NCBI RefSeq assembly: GCF_041053105.1
Contig: NZ_CP163444.1
Span: 7,100,501 to 7,164,500, forward strand
Reading direction: 5' to 3'
Source: Streptomyces sp. R44
GTDB lineage: Bacteria; Actinomycetota; Actinomycetes; Streptomycetales; Streptomycetaceae
DNA: 64,000 nucleotides
Below the pieces are notes generated by a model that was not told where the DNA came from, searched no databases, and saw only the letters and a list, made by a program, of their open reading frames with translations. Positions 28,377-37,118 of this stretch are shown in pieces (the first letter of the stretch is position 1; every line of letters begins with the position of its first letter). The position numbers and the translations under genes were made by a program.

Positions 28377-29740
28377 GGCAATTCCACCTCGATCACGGTC
28401 GGTCCACCCACGGGACTGCTGAGCCGGAACCGCCCGTCCACCCCGGACACCCGGTCCGCCAGACCGGTCAGACCCGTGCCGGCCGCGAGATCGGCTCCGC
28501 CACGCCCGTCATCGCCGACCTTAACGTCCAATCGGGCGCCCTCCCGCCGGATCTCCACCCAAGCGCGGGTCGCATGAGCATGTTTGGCCACATTGGTGAG
28601 CGCCTCGGTCACCGTGAAGTAGGCGACCGCCTCGATGGTGGAGGAGGGGCGCGGCTCCACCAGGACGTCAAGGCGCACCGGCACCGGAGCCAGCGCGGCG
28701 ACGGCGGAGAGCGACCCCTCCAGGCCGCGGTCGGTCAGCACCGGCGGGTGCAGGCCACGGGCCAGGTTGCGCAACTCGGCGATGGTGCTGAGGGTTTCCT
28801 GCCGGACGTCCTCGACCAACTTGTTGGTCTCGTGGTCACCTGACTTCTTCAACCGCGAACTGGCCCGGCCCAGGGTGATCGACATCGCCACCAGCCGTTG
28901 CTGGGCACCGTCGTGCAGGTCCCGCTCGATCCGTTTGCGCTCCGCCTCGGCGGCGTCCACCACCCGGGCTCGACTCTCCGTCAGATCGATGACCCGCTGC
29001 TCCAGTTCCATGCCGCGGGGCCGGGAGAGCAGTGCGACGGCCAGCGCGGTGTCCAGCGCCACCAGGAGTTTGACGATCAGGGGGGAGAGGACCGTGCCGA
29101 CCAGCAGCGCCACCGCCGCGACCAGCAGCGCCCGGGGCAGGGAATCCACCACGAACGGCCCGAGCTGGGCCTCTCCGCCGGGCACTTGCCGGTAGTAGGC
29201 CGGAAGCAGCACCAGGGTCAGCGGCACGGCCCAGATCAGCGCCACCCCGACCAGGGTCACCGCCCCCACCGGCATCAGCAGTACGAAGTAGCCGATCAGC
29301 CGCCAGGTGCAGAGGTTGTGGACGAGGGACTGCAGCGACTTGGCCAACCGCCACGAACAGACCGGCGCCGGCAGCTCGTCGAGTTCCAGCCCGCAGGTCA
29401 CGGCGAACCGGGCGCGCTCGACGGCGGCCAGCCGGAACAGCGCCCACCCCGCCGCCACCGTGAGCGGCAGGCCCACCAGGCCGGCCGGCGCCAGGCAGAC
29501 GGCGACGACCAGCACGACCAGCACGGCCAGTCCCGCCAGCGCCACCAGACCGTCAAGCGCCAGGTGGATCGACGCCCGCCACAGCACGGGGGAGACCAGA
29601 GCGCGCAGCGGATTGCCCGGTACCACCTCGCGGAGTGGCCGGGCGTCCGTCCGGGCTCTGCCGATGGCACGACCGGCGATGTTCTCGGTCAACTGCTTCA
29701 GACCCGCTCTCGTGGGCAGTGCGGGGGGCGACCAGGTCAC
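28367..29740 (-). CDS. NarL-type sensor histidine kinase with large membrane domain
   Basis: A 457-residue kinase (GTG start). The first 230 residues hold about five to six hydrophobic helices and no separate extracellular domain, as in intramembrane-sensing kinases. The HisKA_3 box is KRIERDLHDGAQQRL and the ATPase domain has EALTNVAKHA (N box), VGDDGRGG and GTGLTGLADRV. It pairs with the overlapping LuxR regulator and the DUF4097 gene. The LiaRS-like arrangement suggests detection of envelope stress or a cell-wall antibiotic, which is inference. Confidence 0.92.
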   Translation of the reverse strand: MTWSPPALPTRAGLKQLTENIAGRAIGRARTDARPLREVVPGNPLRALVSPVLWRASIHLALDGLVALAGLAVLVVLVVAVCLAPAGLVGLPLTVAAGWALFRLAAVERARFAVTCGLELDELPAPVCSWRLAKSLQSLVHNLCTWRLIGYFVLLMPVGAVTLVGVALIWAVPLTLVLLPAYYRQVPGGEAQLGPFVVDSLPRALLVAAVALLVGTVLSPLIVKLLVALDTALAVALLSRPRGMELEQRVIDLTESRARVVDAAEAERKRIERDLHDGAQQRLVAMSITLGRASSRLKKSGDHETNKLVEDVRQETLSTIAELRNLARGLHPPVLTDRGLEGSLSAVAALAPVPVRLDVLVEPRPSSTIEAVAYFTVTEALTNVAKHAHATRAWVEIRREGARLDVKVGDDGRGGADLAAGTGLTGLADRVSGVDGRFRLSSPVGGPTVIEVELPCG

Positions 29741-29892
29741 CGTCCGCGCCTCGATTCGACAAGGGGACGGTACCCAACCCGACCACCCGTCGGCAGAGAG
29801 GAGAGCCCGTCAGCGGGGGTAGGGTTTACCCCCGTCCAACCGGTGGGTTCACGCTGCCGACCCGGCGCCGCCCGGTGCGACATCGTGGGGAC

Positions 29893-30222
29893 ATGACCGA
29901 TCGACACGTGAGCGCCGCCGGCCGTCCCTGCCCCGCCGGCAGGACCGACGACATCGAGCAGTTCCTCGTGCACTACGGGGACACCATCGACGACCGGGTG
30001 GCCGAGATCGTCGCCGAGGTCGTCGAAGAGGTCCTCGGCGAGCAGCTGAGGCGGCACCGGCGCGACGTTGTGCTGCCGGTCACCGTCGCGCTGGTGGCGG
30101 CCGCGGCCGTCTCGCTGGCGCTCATGTGGTGGAGCCCGTGGACAGTCCCCCTGGTGTGGGCCGCCACCTCCGTCATCTGCGTGTCGCTGTCACAGACCGC
30201 CCGGATCCCGCGCCGCTCGTAA
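29893..30222 (+). CDS. Small membrane protein, unknown
   Basis: A 109-residue protein: a hydrophilic, acidic amphipathic first half (IEQFLVHYGDTIDDRVAEIVAEVVEEV) and two hydrophobic helices (VVLPVTVALVAAAAVSLALM and VPLVWAATSVICVSL). It is divergent from the histidine kinase, so it may share its promoter region and regulation. No named family recognised. Confidence 0.65.
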   Translation: MTDRHVSAAGRPCPAGRTDDIEQFLVHYGDTIDDRVAEIVAEVVEEVLGEQLRRHRRDVVLPVTVALVAAAAVSLALMWWSPWTVPLVWAATSVICVSLSQTARIPRRS

Positions 30223-30243
30223 CGGGCCACGGGCGTCCGGGCT

Positions 30244-30290
30244 GCGGCCGCCCCTCCGCGCGTACCCCTGACGCACGGCGGGGCGGCCGC
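30244..30290. terminator. Hairpin marking the left border of the NRPS cluster
   Basis: An 11-bp perfect stem (GCGGCCGCCCC with GGGGCGGCCGC) and a 25-base loop lie between convergent genes. Confidence 0.6.
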
Positions 30291-30454
30291 GACCGAGTGC
30301 TCGGTCACGACCGCCCCGGACATCGACCTAGCCCTCGCTCCGGTCGATCGGGTCGGGCCACGACGGCGCCGCGCACGAGCTGTACCAAGTCTCCAGCACA
30401 GTGCTCCGGGGCCTCTCAGACGCCCCGGGACTCGGTGTCGGCCCACGGGTGCGC

Positions 30455-31525
30455 TCAGCGCCCGGTGTGCGCACGCCAGGTGTCGTGCAGCCGAGCGAGG
30501 TGCTGGAAGCCGTCCACGACCTGGTCGGTCGCCACGCCGAAGTCCACCAGGCACGCGACCTCGTCCACGCCGGCGTCGGCGAGCTGCTTGAGCGTAGCCA
30601 TGCACTCCTCGACGGTCCCGAACATGCCGCTGGTCTCGAAGTACCGGTCGAAGGCCTGGGCCACCAGGAAACGGCGGTCCTCCTCGCTCACCTTCTTCAG
30701 CTCCCGCATCATCGCGGCGCCGTCGGCTCCCGCGGCCTCGGCAGCCTTGACCAGCAGGTCGAAGGAACTGGCGAGGTAGCGGGAGAACGGCTCGCGCACG
30801 GTCTCCCGTACGGCCTCGCGGTCAGTGCCTACGAAGGTGTGCACCATCACCGCCACGTGGGCGCGCTCTCCGTCGCCCTGGTGCTCCTGGTATGCCGCCC
30901 GGTACTCGGCGATCCGCTGTGCCAGTGTCCCGACCTCCTGGCCCAGCAGGTGGGTGAGGACGCCCAGGCCGTGCCGTCCGGCCAGTTCGAAGGTCGCCGG
31001 GGAGCCGCCGGTGGTCAGCCATACCGGCAGCTCGGGCTGAACCGGCGGCGGGAACACCGTCAGCGACACCGACTCGCCCGCGCCGTCGACGAGTTCGATC
31101 GACTCACGCCGCCACAGGCGGCGAATCGTGTCGACCGTGTCCATCAGCGCGCTCTTGCGGGTCTCGTAGTTCTCCGGGCGCAGCGCGAAGTCGGCGGCGT
31201 GCCACCCCGAGGCGATCGCCACCCCCGCCCGCCCGTTGGAGAGGTTGTCGACGACCGACCACTCCTCGGCGATCCGCATCGGGTGGTGCAGCGGTGCCAC
31301 CACGCTGCCGGCCCGCACGGCCACCCGCTTGGTCACCGCGGCGACCGCGGCGCCCGTGACCGCGGGATTGGGGTAGAGCCCACCGAAGGCGTGGAAGTGG
31401 CGCTCCGGGGTCCACACCGCGGTGAAGCCGTGGTCGTCGGCGAAGCGCGCGCCCTCCAGCAGCAGCCGGTAGCAGTCCTGCTGCTCGGTGTCGTTGTTGG
31501 CGAAGTAGAAGAGGCTGAAGTCCAT
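30455..31525 (-). CDS. LLM-class flavin-dependent monooxygenase, MupA/Atu3671 type
   Basis: A 356-residue luciferase-like monooxygenase. It starts FSLFYFANNDTEQQDCYRLL and has HFHAFGGLYPNPAV, GSVVAPLHHPMRIAEEWSVVDNLS and GRAGVAIASGWH, all features of the subfamily that is common in NRPS and PKS clusters (TIGR04020 type) as stand-alone or embedded domains. It should use FMNH2 and oxygen to hydroxylate or oxidise a substrate, often carrier-bound. A candidate StrR box lies 167 bp upstream, shared with the divergent mbtH. Its precise reaction here cannot be predicted. Confidence 0.88.
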   Translation of the reverse strand: MDFSLFYFANNDTEQQDCYRLLLEGARFADDHGFTAVWTPERHFHAFGGLYPNPAVTGAAVAAVTKRVAVRAGSVVAPLHHPMRIAEEWSVVDNLSNGRAGVAIASGWHAADFALRPENYETRKSALMDTVDTIRRLWRRESIELVDGAGESVSLTVFPPPVQPELPVWLTTGGSPATFELAGRHGLGVLTHLLGQEVGTLAQRIAEYRAAYQEHQGDGERAHVAVMVHTFVGTDREAVRETVREPFSRYLASSFDLLVKAAEAAGADGAAMMRELKKVSEEDRRFLVAQAFDRYFETSGMFGTVEECMATLKQLADAGVDEVACLVDFGVATDQVVDGFQHLARLHDTWRAHTGR

Positions 31526-31618
31526 CCGCGTCTCCGGATCGTGTGCACGTGGAGTGCAGTTGAGTGAAGGAGGAGGCCGGGTCGCCGCGCCTGACCACCC
31601 GGCGGGCCGAGACTGGCA

Positions 31619-31644
31619 GGCTCCGCCGCGGCCACCTTGGCACC
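31619..31644 (-). repeat. Upstream element shared with the 42.3-43.1 kb hydrolase gene, copy 1
   Basis: A 26-bp sequence (top strand GGCTCCGCCGCGG then CCACCTTGGCACC) matches 43119-43144 at 23 of 26 positions. In both places it lies 55-120 bp upstream of a leftward cluster gene. It is either a promoter element or part of a duplicated leader. Confidence 0.55.
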
Positions 31645-31691
31645 AAGCGCGACGTGGATCAATACCGACCGCTGATGGTGTGAAGTGCCCT

Positions 31692-31720
31692 GTTCAACCG
31701 GCTCCGGGCCGCAGTTAGAC
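31692..31720. promoter_or_regulatory. Candidate StrR-type box in the LLM/mbtH divergent promoter
   Basis: GTTCAACCG, 11 bases, then CAGTTAGAC. The 9-11-9 geometry is that of the StrR box (GTTCGACTG-N11-CAGTCGAAC). It is 125 bp from mbtH and 167 bp from the monooxygenase start. It is weaker than the copies at 34252 and 46035 because the right arm is imperfect. Confidence 0.6.
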
Positions 31721-31844
31721 GGTTGATCGGGGCCACGGCGTGCTCGGTGCGGCGGTTGTTTGACTCCGACTCGGCACCCTGGGCCATAGTGGGTCGCGGT
31801 GTGACCGGACGGTCCCACATCATGCCCGCAGGAAGGACGACGTG

Positions 31845-32057
31845 ATGACGAACCCGTTCGAGGACCCTGACGCGAACTACCTGGTCCTGGCCAACGACGA
31901 GGGCCAGCACTCGCTGTGGCCGGTCTTCATCGAGGTGCCGGCCGGCTGGACCTCGGTGTTCGGCGAGGCTGCGCGGCAGGAGTGCCTTGACTACATCGAG
32001 GCGAACTGGACCGACATGCGCCCCAAGAGCCTGATCGCTGCGATGGCCCAGAGCTGA
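31845..32057 (+). CDS. MbtH-like protein, NRPS adenylation-domain chaperone
   Basis: A 70-residue protein with the family signature: NPFEDP start, [40 protein letters not shown]. MbtH proteins bind adenylation domains and are often needed for their folding or activity, so it is expected to serve the NRPS at 50458 and its unseen partners. The ATG at 31845 has GGAAGGA eight bases upstream; GTG at 31842 is also possible. A terminator follows directly, so it is a single-gene transcript. Confidence 0.96.
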   Translation: MTNPFEDPDANYLVLANDEGQHSLWPVFIEVPAGWTSVFGEAARQECLDYIEANWTDMRPKSLIAAMAQS

Positions 32058-32080
32058 TCGGCCTACACCCCCGTCAGCAC

Positions 32081-32119
32081 CCCCGAAGGCCGCTCCCCTC
32101 GTGGAAGCGGCCTTCGGGG
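32081..32119. terminator. Terminator after mbtH
   Basis: A perfect 14-bp stem (CCCCGAAGGCCGCT with AGCGGCCTTCGGGG) and 11-base loop begin 23 bases after the mbtH stop. Confidence 0.88.
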
Positions 32120-32278
32120 TGTCGCGACCGGGTTGAGGTCGGGTGAGCAGGCGGTGCAGGAGGAAGACCGTCAGCCAGGTGCACTCGGAGATCAACTCGC
32201 GCATGGCGTGGGAGACATGGGTGGTCAGGCGGTCCCGGGCCGGCACGATCGGCGCCTTGACGAGGTGGTGCACCGGCC

Positions 32279-32935
32279 ATGCCGAACCAGCGCGAGCCGT
32301 GCGGTTGTTCTAGCTCGCCGGGCACCTGGATGAGGTGGTGGTCCGAACCGTCACCGCAGGGGTCGAGCGTCGGCAGCGCGCCCTGGTCCGCGGTGATGTC
32401 GCGGCGCAGCACCACCGCGCCCGCGCCGTCGCCGAAGATCGCGGACGTGTCGCGGCCCGTCGGGTCGACGATCCGGGAGTGGATTTCGGGCGCCACGATC
32501 AGGACGCTGTCGACGACGCCACTGAGATCAGGCCGTTGGCCACCGCGGTGGCGTAGACGAACCCGCTGCACACGAACGCCGTGAAAACCTGGCCCAGGTC
32601 GAGGCGGTGCGCGACCTCGGGCGCTGCGGCCAGGCACGGGCGGTCCGGTGTCGTGGTGGCCGGCACCACGCCGCCGAGCGTTCGCAGGCCCGGCGAGCTC
32701 AGCGCGTTGGCGCCGGCCCAGCAGGCCGGGTCGCGCATGGACACCCCGGGGCCGCCCGGCGCCGAGCGGCGATGCCGGTGCGACTGCGGATCCACTCGTC
32801 GGTGGTTTACAGCTGGGCCACCAGCGCCGCGTTGTCGATCTCGGGGCTGGGCAGGCAGGTGCCGGGGCCGACCAGTACCGAGGTCGGCCGGTCGCTGCGG
32901 TCCCCGGACGATGAGATGGAATCCGCCGTGGACAT
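32279..32935 (-). pseudogene. Broken ketoacyl-ACP synthase III (FabH-like)
   Basis: A minus-strand KAS III can be followed in pieces from an ATG at 32935, five bases after the P450 stop. It reads VLVGPGTCLPSPEIDNAAL, a TAA stop at 32807-32809, then TTDEWIRSRTGI, in another frame ATTTPDRPCLAAAPEV and AFVCSGFVYATAVANGL (with the active-site Cys), and in a third frame RIVDPTGRDTSAIFGDGAGA and FGMAG. At least one nonsense mutation, two frameshifts and a deleted C-terminus make it inactive. FabH homologues in lipopeptide clusters supply or modify the acyl starter. It was once co-transcribed with the P450. Confidence 0.85.
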
Positions 32936-32939
32936 CGAG

Positions 32940-34148
32940 TCACGCGCCCCGCGACGTCAGGCGGACCGGCAGGGACTCGGGGCCGTTGACGACGATCGAT
33001 TCCAGCAGTTTCGGCTCTCCGGCCAGCTCGATGTCGACCCTGCTGTTGAGCAACTCGCCGAAGAGGAGGCGGAGTTCGGCCTTGGCCAGCACACTGCCGA
33101 GGCAGAAGTGCTCGCCGAAGCCCAGCGCCAGATGCCGGTTCGGCTTGCGCAGCACATCGAAGCGGTCCGGATCGTCGAACACCGTCTCGTCGCGGTTGGC
33201 CGACGGGAGCCAGAACACCACGCGGTCGCCGGGCTCGATCCGTTTGCCGTGGATCTCGATCGGCCTGGCCGCGGTGCGCATGATGTGGGTAGCGGTCGAG
33301 GTCCAGCGCAGCACTTCCTCGACGGCGGACGGCAGCAGGCTCGGGTCCGCCCGCAGGATGTCCCACTGCTCGGGGTGCTGGAGGAAGGCGAGCATACCGC
33401 CGGCCGCTGAGATCCGGGTGTTCTCGGTGCCGCCGACGAGCAGGTTGTCGCAGTTCAGGATGATGTCATCCGGGCTGAGCCGATCACCGTCGATGACGGC
33501 GGTGGCGAGTGCGCTCACCAGGTCGTCGCCCGGATCCGCCGCCTTCTCCTCCTGGAGATTCTCGAAGTAACCCATGATGTCGAGGTGGGCGAATCGGCGG
33601 GTCAGTGGGTCGCCATCGGCGAATGCCTTGCTGGTGAGATCGTACAGATACTGCCAGTCCGACTCTGGGATACCCATCATCTTGCAGATGACATACAGCG
33701 GAATGCGCGCGGCGATTTCCGCGACGAAGTCGCAGGACTCCTGGGCCAAGGCGTCGTCGACCACGGCGCGCGCGATGCCCCGCATTTCCTCCTCGAGTGT
33801 CCGGACCGACCGGACGGTGAACCACTCGTCCACCACGCCGCGCAGTTGGCGGTGGCGCGGCGGATCGGTGAGGGCCAGGGTGCGGCCGCCCCCGGGGTCG
33901 ACTCCGTGGTCGGCGGGCCGCAGCAGGATTCCGTGCGCGGAGCTGAAGGTCTCGTGATCGCGGTAGGCGGTCCGCACGTCCTCGTACCTGGTCAGCGACC
34001 AGTAGCCGGGCAGTTCGGCCGGTTCGTGCCAGTGGGCCGGGTCGTTGGCGCGCAGCCACCGCCACTGCACAAAAGGGTCGCCATGTGAATAGAGTTCTGG
34101 ATCGACCAGGTTGATAAGCGGTGGCGGCTCGATCGGCTTGCTTTGCAC
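32940..34148 (-). CDS. Cytochrome P450 monooxygenase
   Basis: A 402-residue soluble actinobacterial P450. The I-helix oxygen-binding motif is LLVGGTENTR (normally AGxxT), the K-helix ExxR is EEVL R, and the haem loop is LGFGEHFCLG with the Cys ligand. Its GTG start at 34148 lies 104 bp from a StrR-type box shared with the divergent diiron hydroxylase gene. Its place beside Hpg genes and a carrier-dependent hydroxylase suggests tailoring of a carrier-bound amino acid or of the peptide, but neither position nor chemistry can be read from sequence. No Gly is present at the usual FGxGxH second Gly position, which is a tolerated variant. Confidence 0.92.
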   Translation of the reverse strand: MQSKPIEPPPLINLVDPELYSHGDPFVQWRWLRANDPAHWHEPAELPGYWSLTRYEDVRTAYRDHETFSSAHGILLRPADHGVDPGGGRTLALTDPPRHRQLRGVVDEWFTVRSVRTLEEEMRGIARAVVDDALAQESCDFVAEIAARIPLYVICKMMGIPESDWQYLYDLTSKAFADGDPLTRRFAHLDIMGYFENLQEEKAADPGDDLVSALATAVIDGDRLSPDDIILNCDNLLVGGTENTRISAAGGMLAFLQHPEQWDILRADPSLLPSAVEEVLRWTSTATHIMRTAARPIEIHGKRIEPGDRVVFWLPSANRDETVFDDPDRFDVLRKPNRHLALGFGEHFCLGSVLAKAELRLLFGELLNSRVDIELAGEPKLLESIVVNGPESLPVRLTSRGA

Positions 34149-34251
34149 GCGATGCCTCGCAGGGGTCTAAGGATTGATTTCACGGTGGCACGCTGTTTCG
34201 CGCAGCGTCAAGGCTTGCCGAGCCGCCCGCTCCAGGTCGTCCGAGCGGCCT

Positions 34252-34280
34252 GTTCAAGTGCCGCAAAAGCGCACTTGAAC
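34252..34280. promoter_or_regulatory. StrR-type box, perfect palindrome, P450/hydroxylase divergent promoter
   Basis: GTTCAAGTG, 11 bases, CACTTGAAC: both arms are exact complements (ten paired bases if the next pair is counted). The spacing equals the known StrR box. It is 104 bp from the P450 start and 160 bp from the diiron hydroxylase start, so one dimer could activate both. Confidence 0.82.
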
Positions 34281-34440
34281 ACCGCTGCCGAGCGGTGTCC
34301 CCAGTCATTGAGGAGTGTTGATCTCTTCAGCGCTGGGAGGCTATGTTCCCCAGTCGGTTGGAATTATTCCGGGCTGAGGTGCGCCGAATCGTCGGCTGCC
34401 CTGTTGATGGTGTCGTTTTCTCTGGCAAGGAGGGGTGCAG

Positions 34441-36024
34441 ATGGCTGATGAGCAGTTGTTTCTGCGGTCCAAGGTCATAATCGAGCCGCTGGTGGACAGG
34501 TTTGTCGCCCAGCCGCACACCATGGCGCCGGTGCAGGCGGCGATGAACCTGGCGTTCCTGCATGTCCCGCTGCTCGAGTCGTACCTGCAGTCCCCGCAGG
34601 TGCATGTCGCGGCCAGCAACAACCCGGAGCTGCGCGGCGGTTACTTCATCAACATCCCGGAGGAGCGCGCCGACGAGGTGCGCGAGCTGCTCGCCACCAT
34701 CAAGCGTGACCGGGCTGACATGCTGAAGTTCGCCGAGGCGATCGCCGCCGGCCAGGAGATCCTGCGGGCGAACGCCACCGGCTTCGACCTGACCCCGCTC
34801 TACCCGAAGCTGCCGGACGAGCTGGGTGGTCTGGTCGAGCTGGCGTACGACACCGACAACCAGGCGCAGCTGCGCTTCATGGAGCCGGTGCTCTACACCA
34901 GCCCCTACTACCAGGAGTCGCGCCAGTCGGTGCAGCTCTCCTTCGAGACCGGTATCGAGCGCCCGTTCATCCTGAGCACGCCGCGGCTGCCCTCCGAGGA
35001 CGTGCTCGAGCTGGACATCCCGTTCCGCCACCCGGGCCTGACCGAGCTGTTCAAGGCCCGGGTCAAGCCGACCACGCTGGCCCACCTGCGCGAGGCCCTG
35101 GAGCTGAACGACGAGCAGGCGGCCGTGCTGCGCACCATGCTGAGCGAGACCCCGGCCCTGAACGAGGACCGCCACATCGAGTCCGGTGGCCGGATCCGCT
35201 ACTTCGGCCATGCCTGCCTGGTGCTGCAGACGCCCGAAGCCGCCATCGTCACCGACCCGTTCATCAGCGCGGACAGCGACGCGGGCGACCGCTACACGCT
35301 GGACGACCTGCCGGACTACATCGACCTGGTGCTGATCACCCACGGCCACCAGGACCACATCGTCATGGAGACCCTGCTGCAGCTGCGGGGCCGGGTCGGC
35401 AAGATCGTCTGCCCGCGCTACTCCCGCGGCAACCTGGCGGACCCGTCGATCGCGCTGATGCTCAAGCACCAGGGCTTCGAGGTGGTCGAGGTCGACGACT
35501 TCGACGAGGTCGAGTTCCCCGGCGGCAAGATCACCGCCACCCCGTTCCTCGGTGAGCACTGCGACCTGGACATCCGCGCCAAGTCGACCTACTGGGCGGA
35601 GCTGGCCGGCAAGAAGGTCTTCATCGGTGCCGACTCCTCCGGCATCGCCCCCAAGCTCTACCGCTACATCAAGGGCCACCTGGGCACCGCCGACTTCGCC
35701 TTCCTCGGCATGGAGTGCGACGGCGCCCCGCTGACCTGGCTCTACCAGGCGCTGCTGACCATCCCGGTCACCAAGAAGATGAGCAACTCCCGCAAGCTGT
35801 CCGGCTCCAACGCCGAGCAGGCCGCCGCGATCATGGTCGAGCTGGGCGCCAAGGAGGCCTACGTCTACGCGATGGGTGAGGAGGACTGGCTGGGCCACGT
35901 CATGGCCACCACCTACACCCCGGACACGTACCAGATCAAGCAGATCGAGGAGTTCCTCGGCTGGTGCAAGGAGCGCGACATCCCGGCCGGCCACCTTTTC
36001 AAGCAGCAGGAGTGGCGCTGGTAG
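34441..36024 (+). CDS. CmlA-like metallo-beta-lactamase-fold diiron beta-hydroxylase
   Basis: A 527-residue protein, near the length of CmlA (about 530), the enzyme that beta-hydroxylates a carrier-bound amino acid in chloramphenicol synthesis. The N-terminal 230 residues are the helical domain specific to this family, not found in ordinary beta-lactamase-fold hydrolases. The C-terminal MBL domain has THGHQDH (His301, His303, Asp305, His306), Glu372 in GEHCDLD and Asp398 in GADSSG, matching the CmlA diiron ligands in order and spacing. It should use oxygen and reductant to hydroxylate an aminoacyl thioester. An AAGGAGG site supports ATG 34441. A StrR-type box lies 160 bp upstream; hmaS follows 71 bp after. 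Confidence 0.93.
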   Translation: MADEQLFLRSKVIIEPLVDRFVAQPHTMAPVQAAMNLAFLHVPLLESYLQSPQVHVAASNNPELRGGYFINIPEERADEVRELLATIKRDRADMLKFAEAIAAGQEILRANATGFDLTPLYPKLPDELGGLVELAYDTDNQAQLRFMEPVLYTSPYYQESRQSVQLSFETGIERPFILSTPRLPSEDVLELDIPFRHPGLTELFKARVKPTTLAHLREALELNDEQAAVLRTMLSETPALNEDRHIESGGRIRYFGHACLVLQTPEAAIVTDPFISADSDAGDRYTLDDLPDYIDLVLITHGHQDHIVMETLLQLRGRVGKIVCPRYSRGNLADPSIALMLKHQGFEVVEVDDFDEVEFPGGKITATPFLGEHCDLDIRAKSTYWAELAGKKVFIGADSSGIAPKLYRYIKGHLGTADFAFLGMECDGAPLTWLYQALLTIPVTKKMSNSRKLSGSNAEQAAAIMVELGAKEAYVYAMGEEDWLGHVMATTYTPDTYQIKQIEEFLGWCKERDIPAGHLFKQQEWRW

Positions 36025-36095
36025 CAGGCCCGGAATGACCGCGGCCCCAGGCGAACACCTCGAACTCCGCTCCCGGCTCCCGCAGGAGGTACTTC

Positions 36096-37118
36096 ATGGC
36101 TGTGCACGACATCGGCTACGTCGAGCTGTACACGAGAGACAAGGTTGCGACCGTCGACTACTTCGTCTCCGCCATGGGGTTCACCCGGGTGGCTGACTCG
36201 GTTGAGGCGGAGCGGAGTTCGGTACTGCTGCAACAGGGTGGGGTTCGCCTGGTGGTCACCTCCGGGCGGGGGACCGTGAGGTTCCTGGAACAGCACGGCG
36301 ACGGCATCGCCGACATCGCGCTGACCTGTGACGACGTGGCGGAGACGGGTGCGGCGGCCGCCGCAGCCGGCGCCACGGTGACCGACTCCGCACAGGGCCT
36401 GCCGGTCGTGTCCGGCTTCGGAGACGTCGTACACACCCTGCTGCCGGCCGATTCCCCTCTGAACGGCCTGTCCAGCGCCAGCAGTTGGGTCCCCATACCC
36501 GGGGCCGCCTCGGCGGCGGCGACCGGCCGGATCACCGATCTGGACCACGTCGCGGTCTGCCTGGAGGGCGGCACCCTGGAGAAGTACGCCGACTTCTACC
36601 GTGAGGCCTTCGGCTTCTCGCGCTACTCCTCGGAGTACGTCGCGGTCGGCGACCAGGCGATGGACTCCATCGTGGTGCGCAGCGGTCGGGGCAGCGCCAT
36701 CTTCACCCTGGTCGCACCGGACCCCGGCAAGGAACCCGGTCAGCTCGACAACTTCCTGGAGCGCAACGGCGGCGAGGGCGTCCAGCACCTCGCCTTCCTG
36801 ACCGAGGAGATCATCCCCGCGGTGCACGAGTGCCGCGACCGGGGCGTCGTGTTCCTCGACACCCCGGACAGCTACTACGACGTGCTCGCCGAGCGGCTCC
36901 CGGGCCTGCGCGTGGAGATCGAGGAGCTGCGCGAGACCAAGGTGCTGGCGGACCGCGACGAGTGGGGCGACCTGCTCCAGCTCTTCACCCGCTCGCCCTA
37001 CCCGCGCAACACGCTCTTCTTCGAGCTCATCCAGCGCAACGGATCGCGCGGCTTCGGCAGCGCCAACATCCGCGCCCTGTACGAAGCGGTGGAGCGCGAT
37101 CGGCTGACCGCCGGATGA
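36096..37118 (+). CDS. hmaS: 4-hydroxymandelate synthase
   Basis: A 340-residue HPPD-like dioxygenase. Two vicinal-oxygen-chelate halves carry the iron ligands in LDHVAVC, GVQHLAFLT and TLFFELIQR (His, His, Glu). HmaS converts 4-hydroxyphenylpyruvate to 4-hydroxymandelate, the first committed step to 4-hydroxyphenylglycine. The paralogous HPPD of tyrosine breakdown is unlikely because the next gene encodes the following two Hpg steps and overlaps by ATGA. The C-terminal region RNGSRGFGSANIRALYEAVER is as in secondary-metabolic HmaS. Prephenate dehydrogenase is not in the window. Confidence 0.93.
   Translation: MAVHDIGYVELYTRDKVATVDYFVSAMGFTRVADSVEAERSSVLLQQGGVRLVVTSGRGTVRFLEQHGDGIADIALTCDDVAETGAAAAAAGATVTDSAQGLPVVSGFGDVVHTLLPADSPLNGLSSASSWVPIPGAASAAATGRITDLDHVAVCLEGGTLEKYADFYREAFGFSRYSSEYVAVGDQAMDSIVVRSGRGSAIFTLVAPDPGKEPGQLDNFLERNGGEGVQHLAFLTEEIIPAVHECRDRGVVFLDTPDSYYDVLAERLPGLRVEIEELRETKVLADRDEWGDLLQLFTRSPYPRNTLFFELIQRNGSRGFGSANIRALYEAVERDRLTAG

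Noticed and set aside
31692..31728. Alternative palindrome GTTCAACCG ... CGGTTGATC with a 19-base spacer
   Set aside because: The arms pair well, but the spacing does not fit the other boxes. The N11 reading with CAGTTAGAC was preferred, although the alternative cannot be excluded.
32074..33366. A 430-residue minus-strand frame spanning the KAS III relic and part of the P450
   Set aside because: It only partly follows KAS III and then reads the P450 gene in the wrong frame. The region is better described as a pseudogene next to an intact P450.
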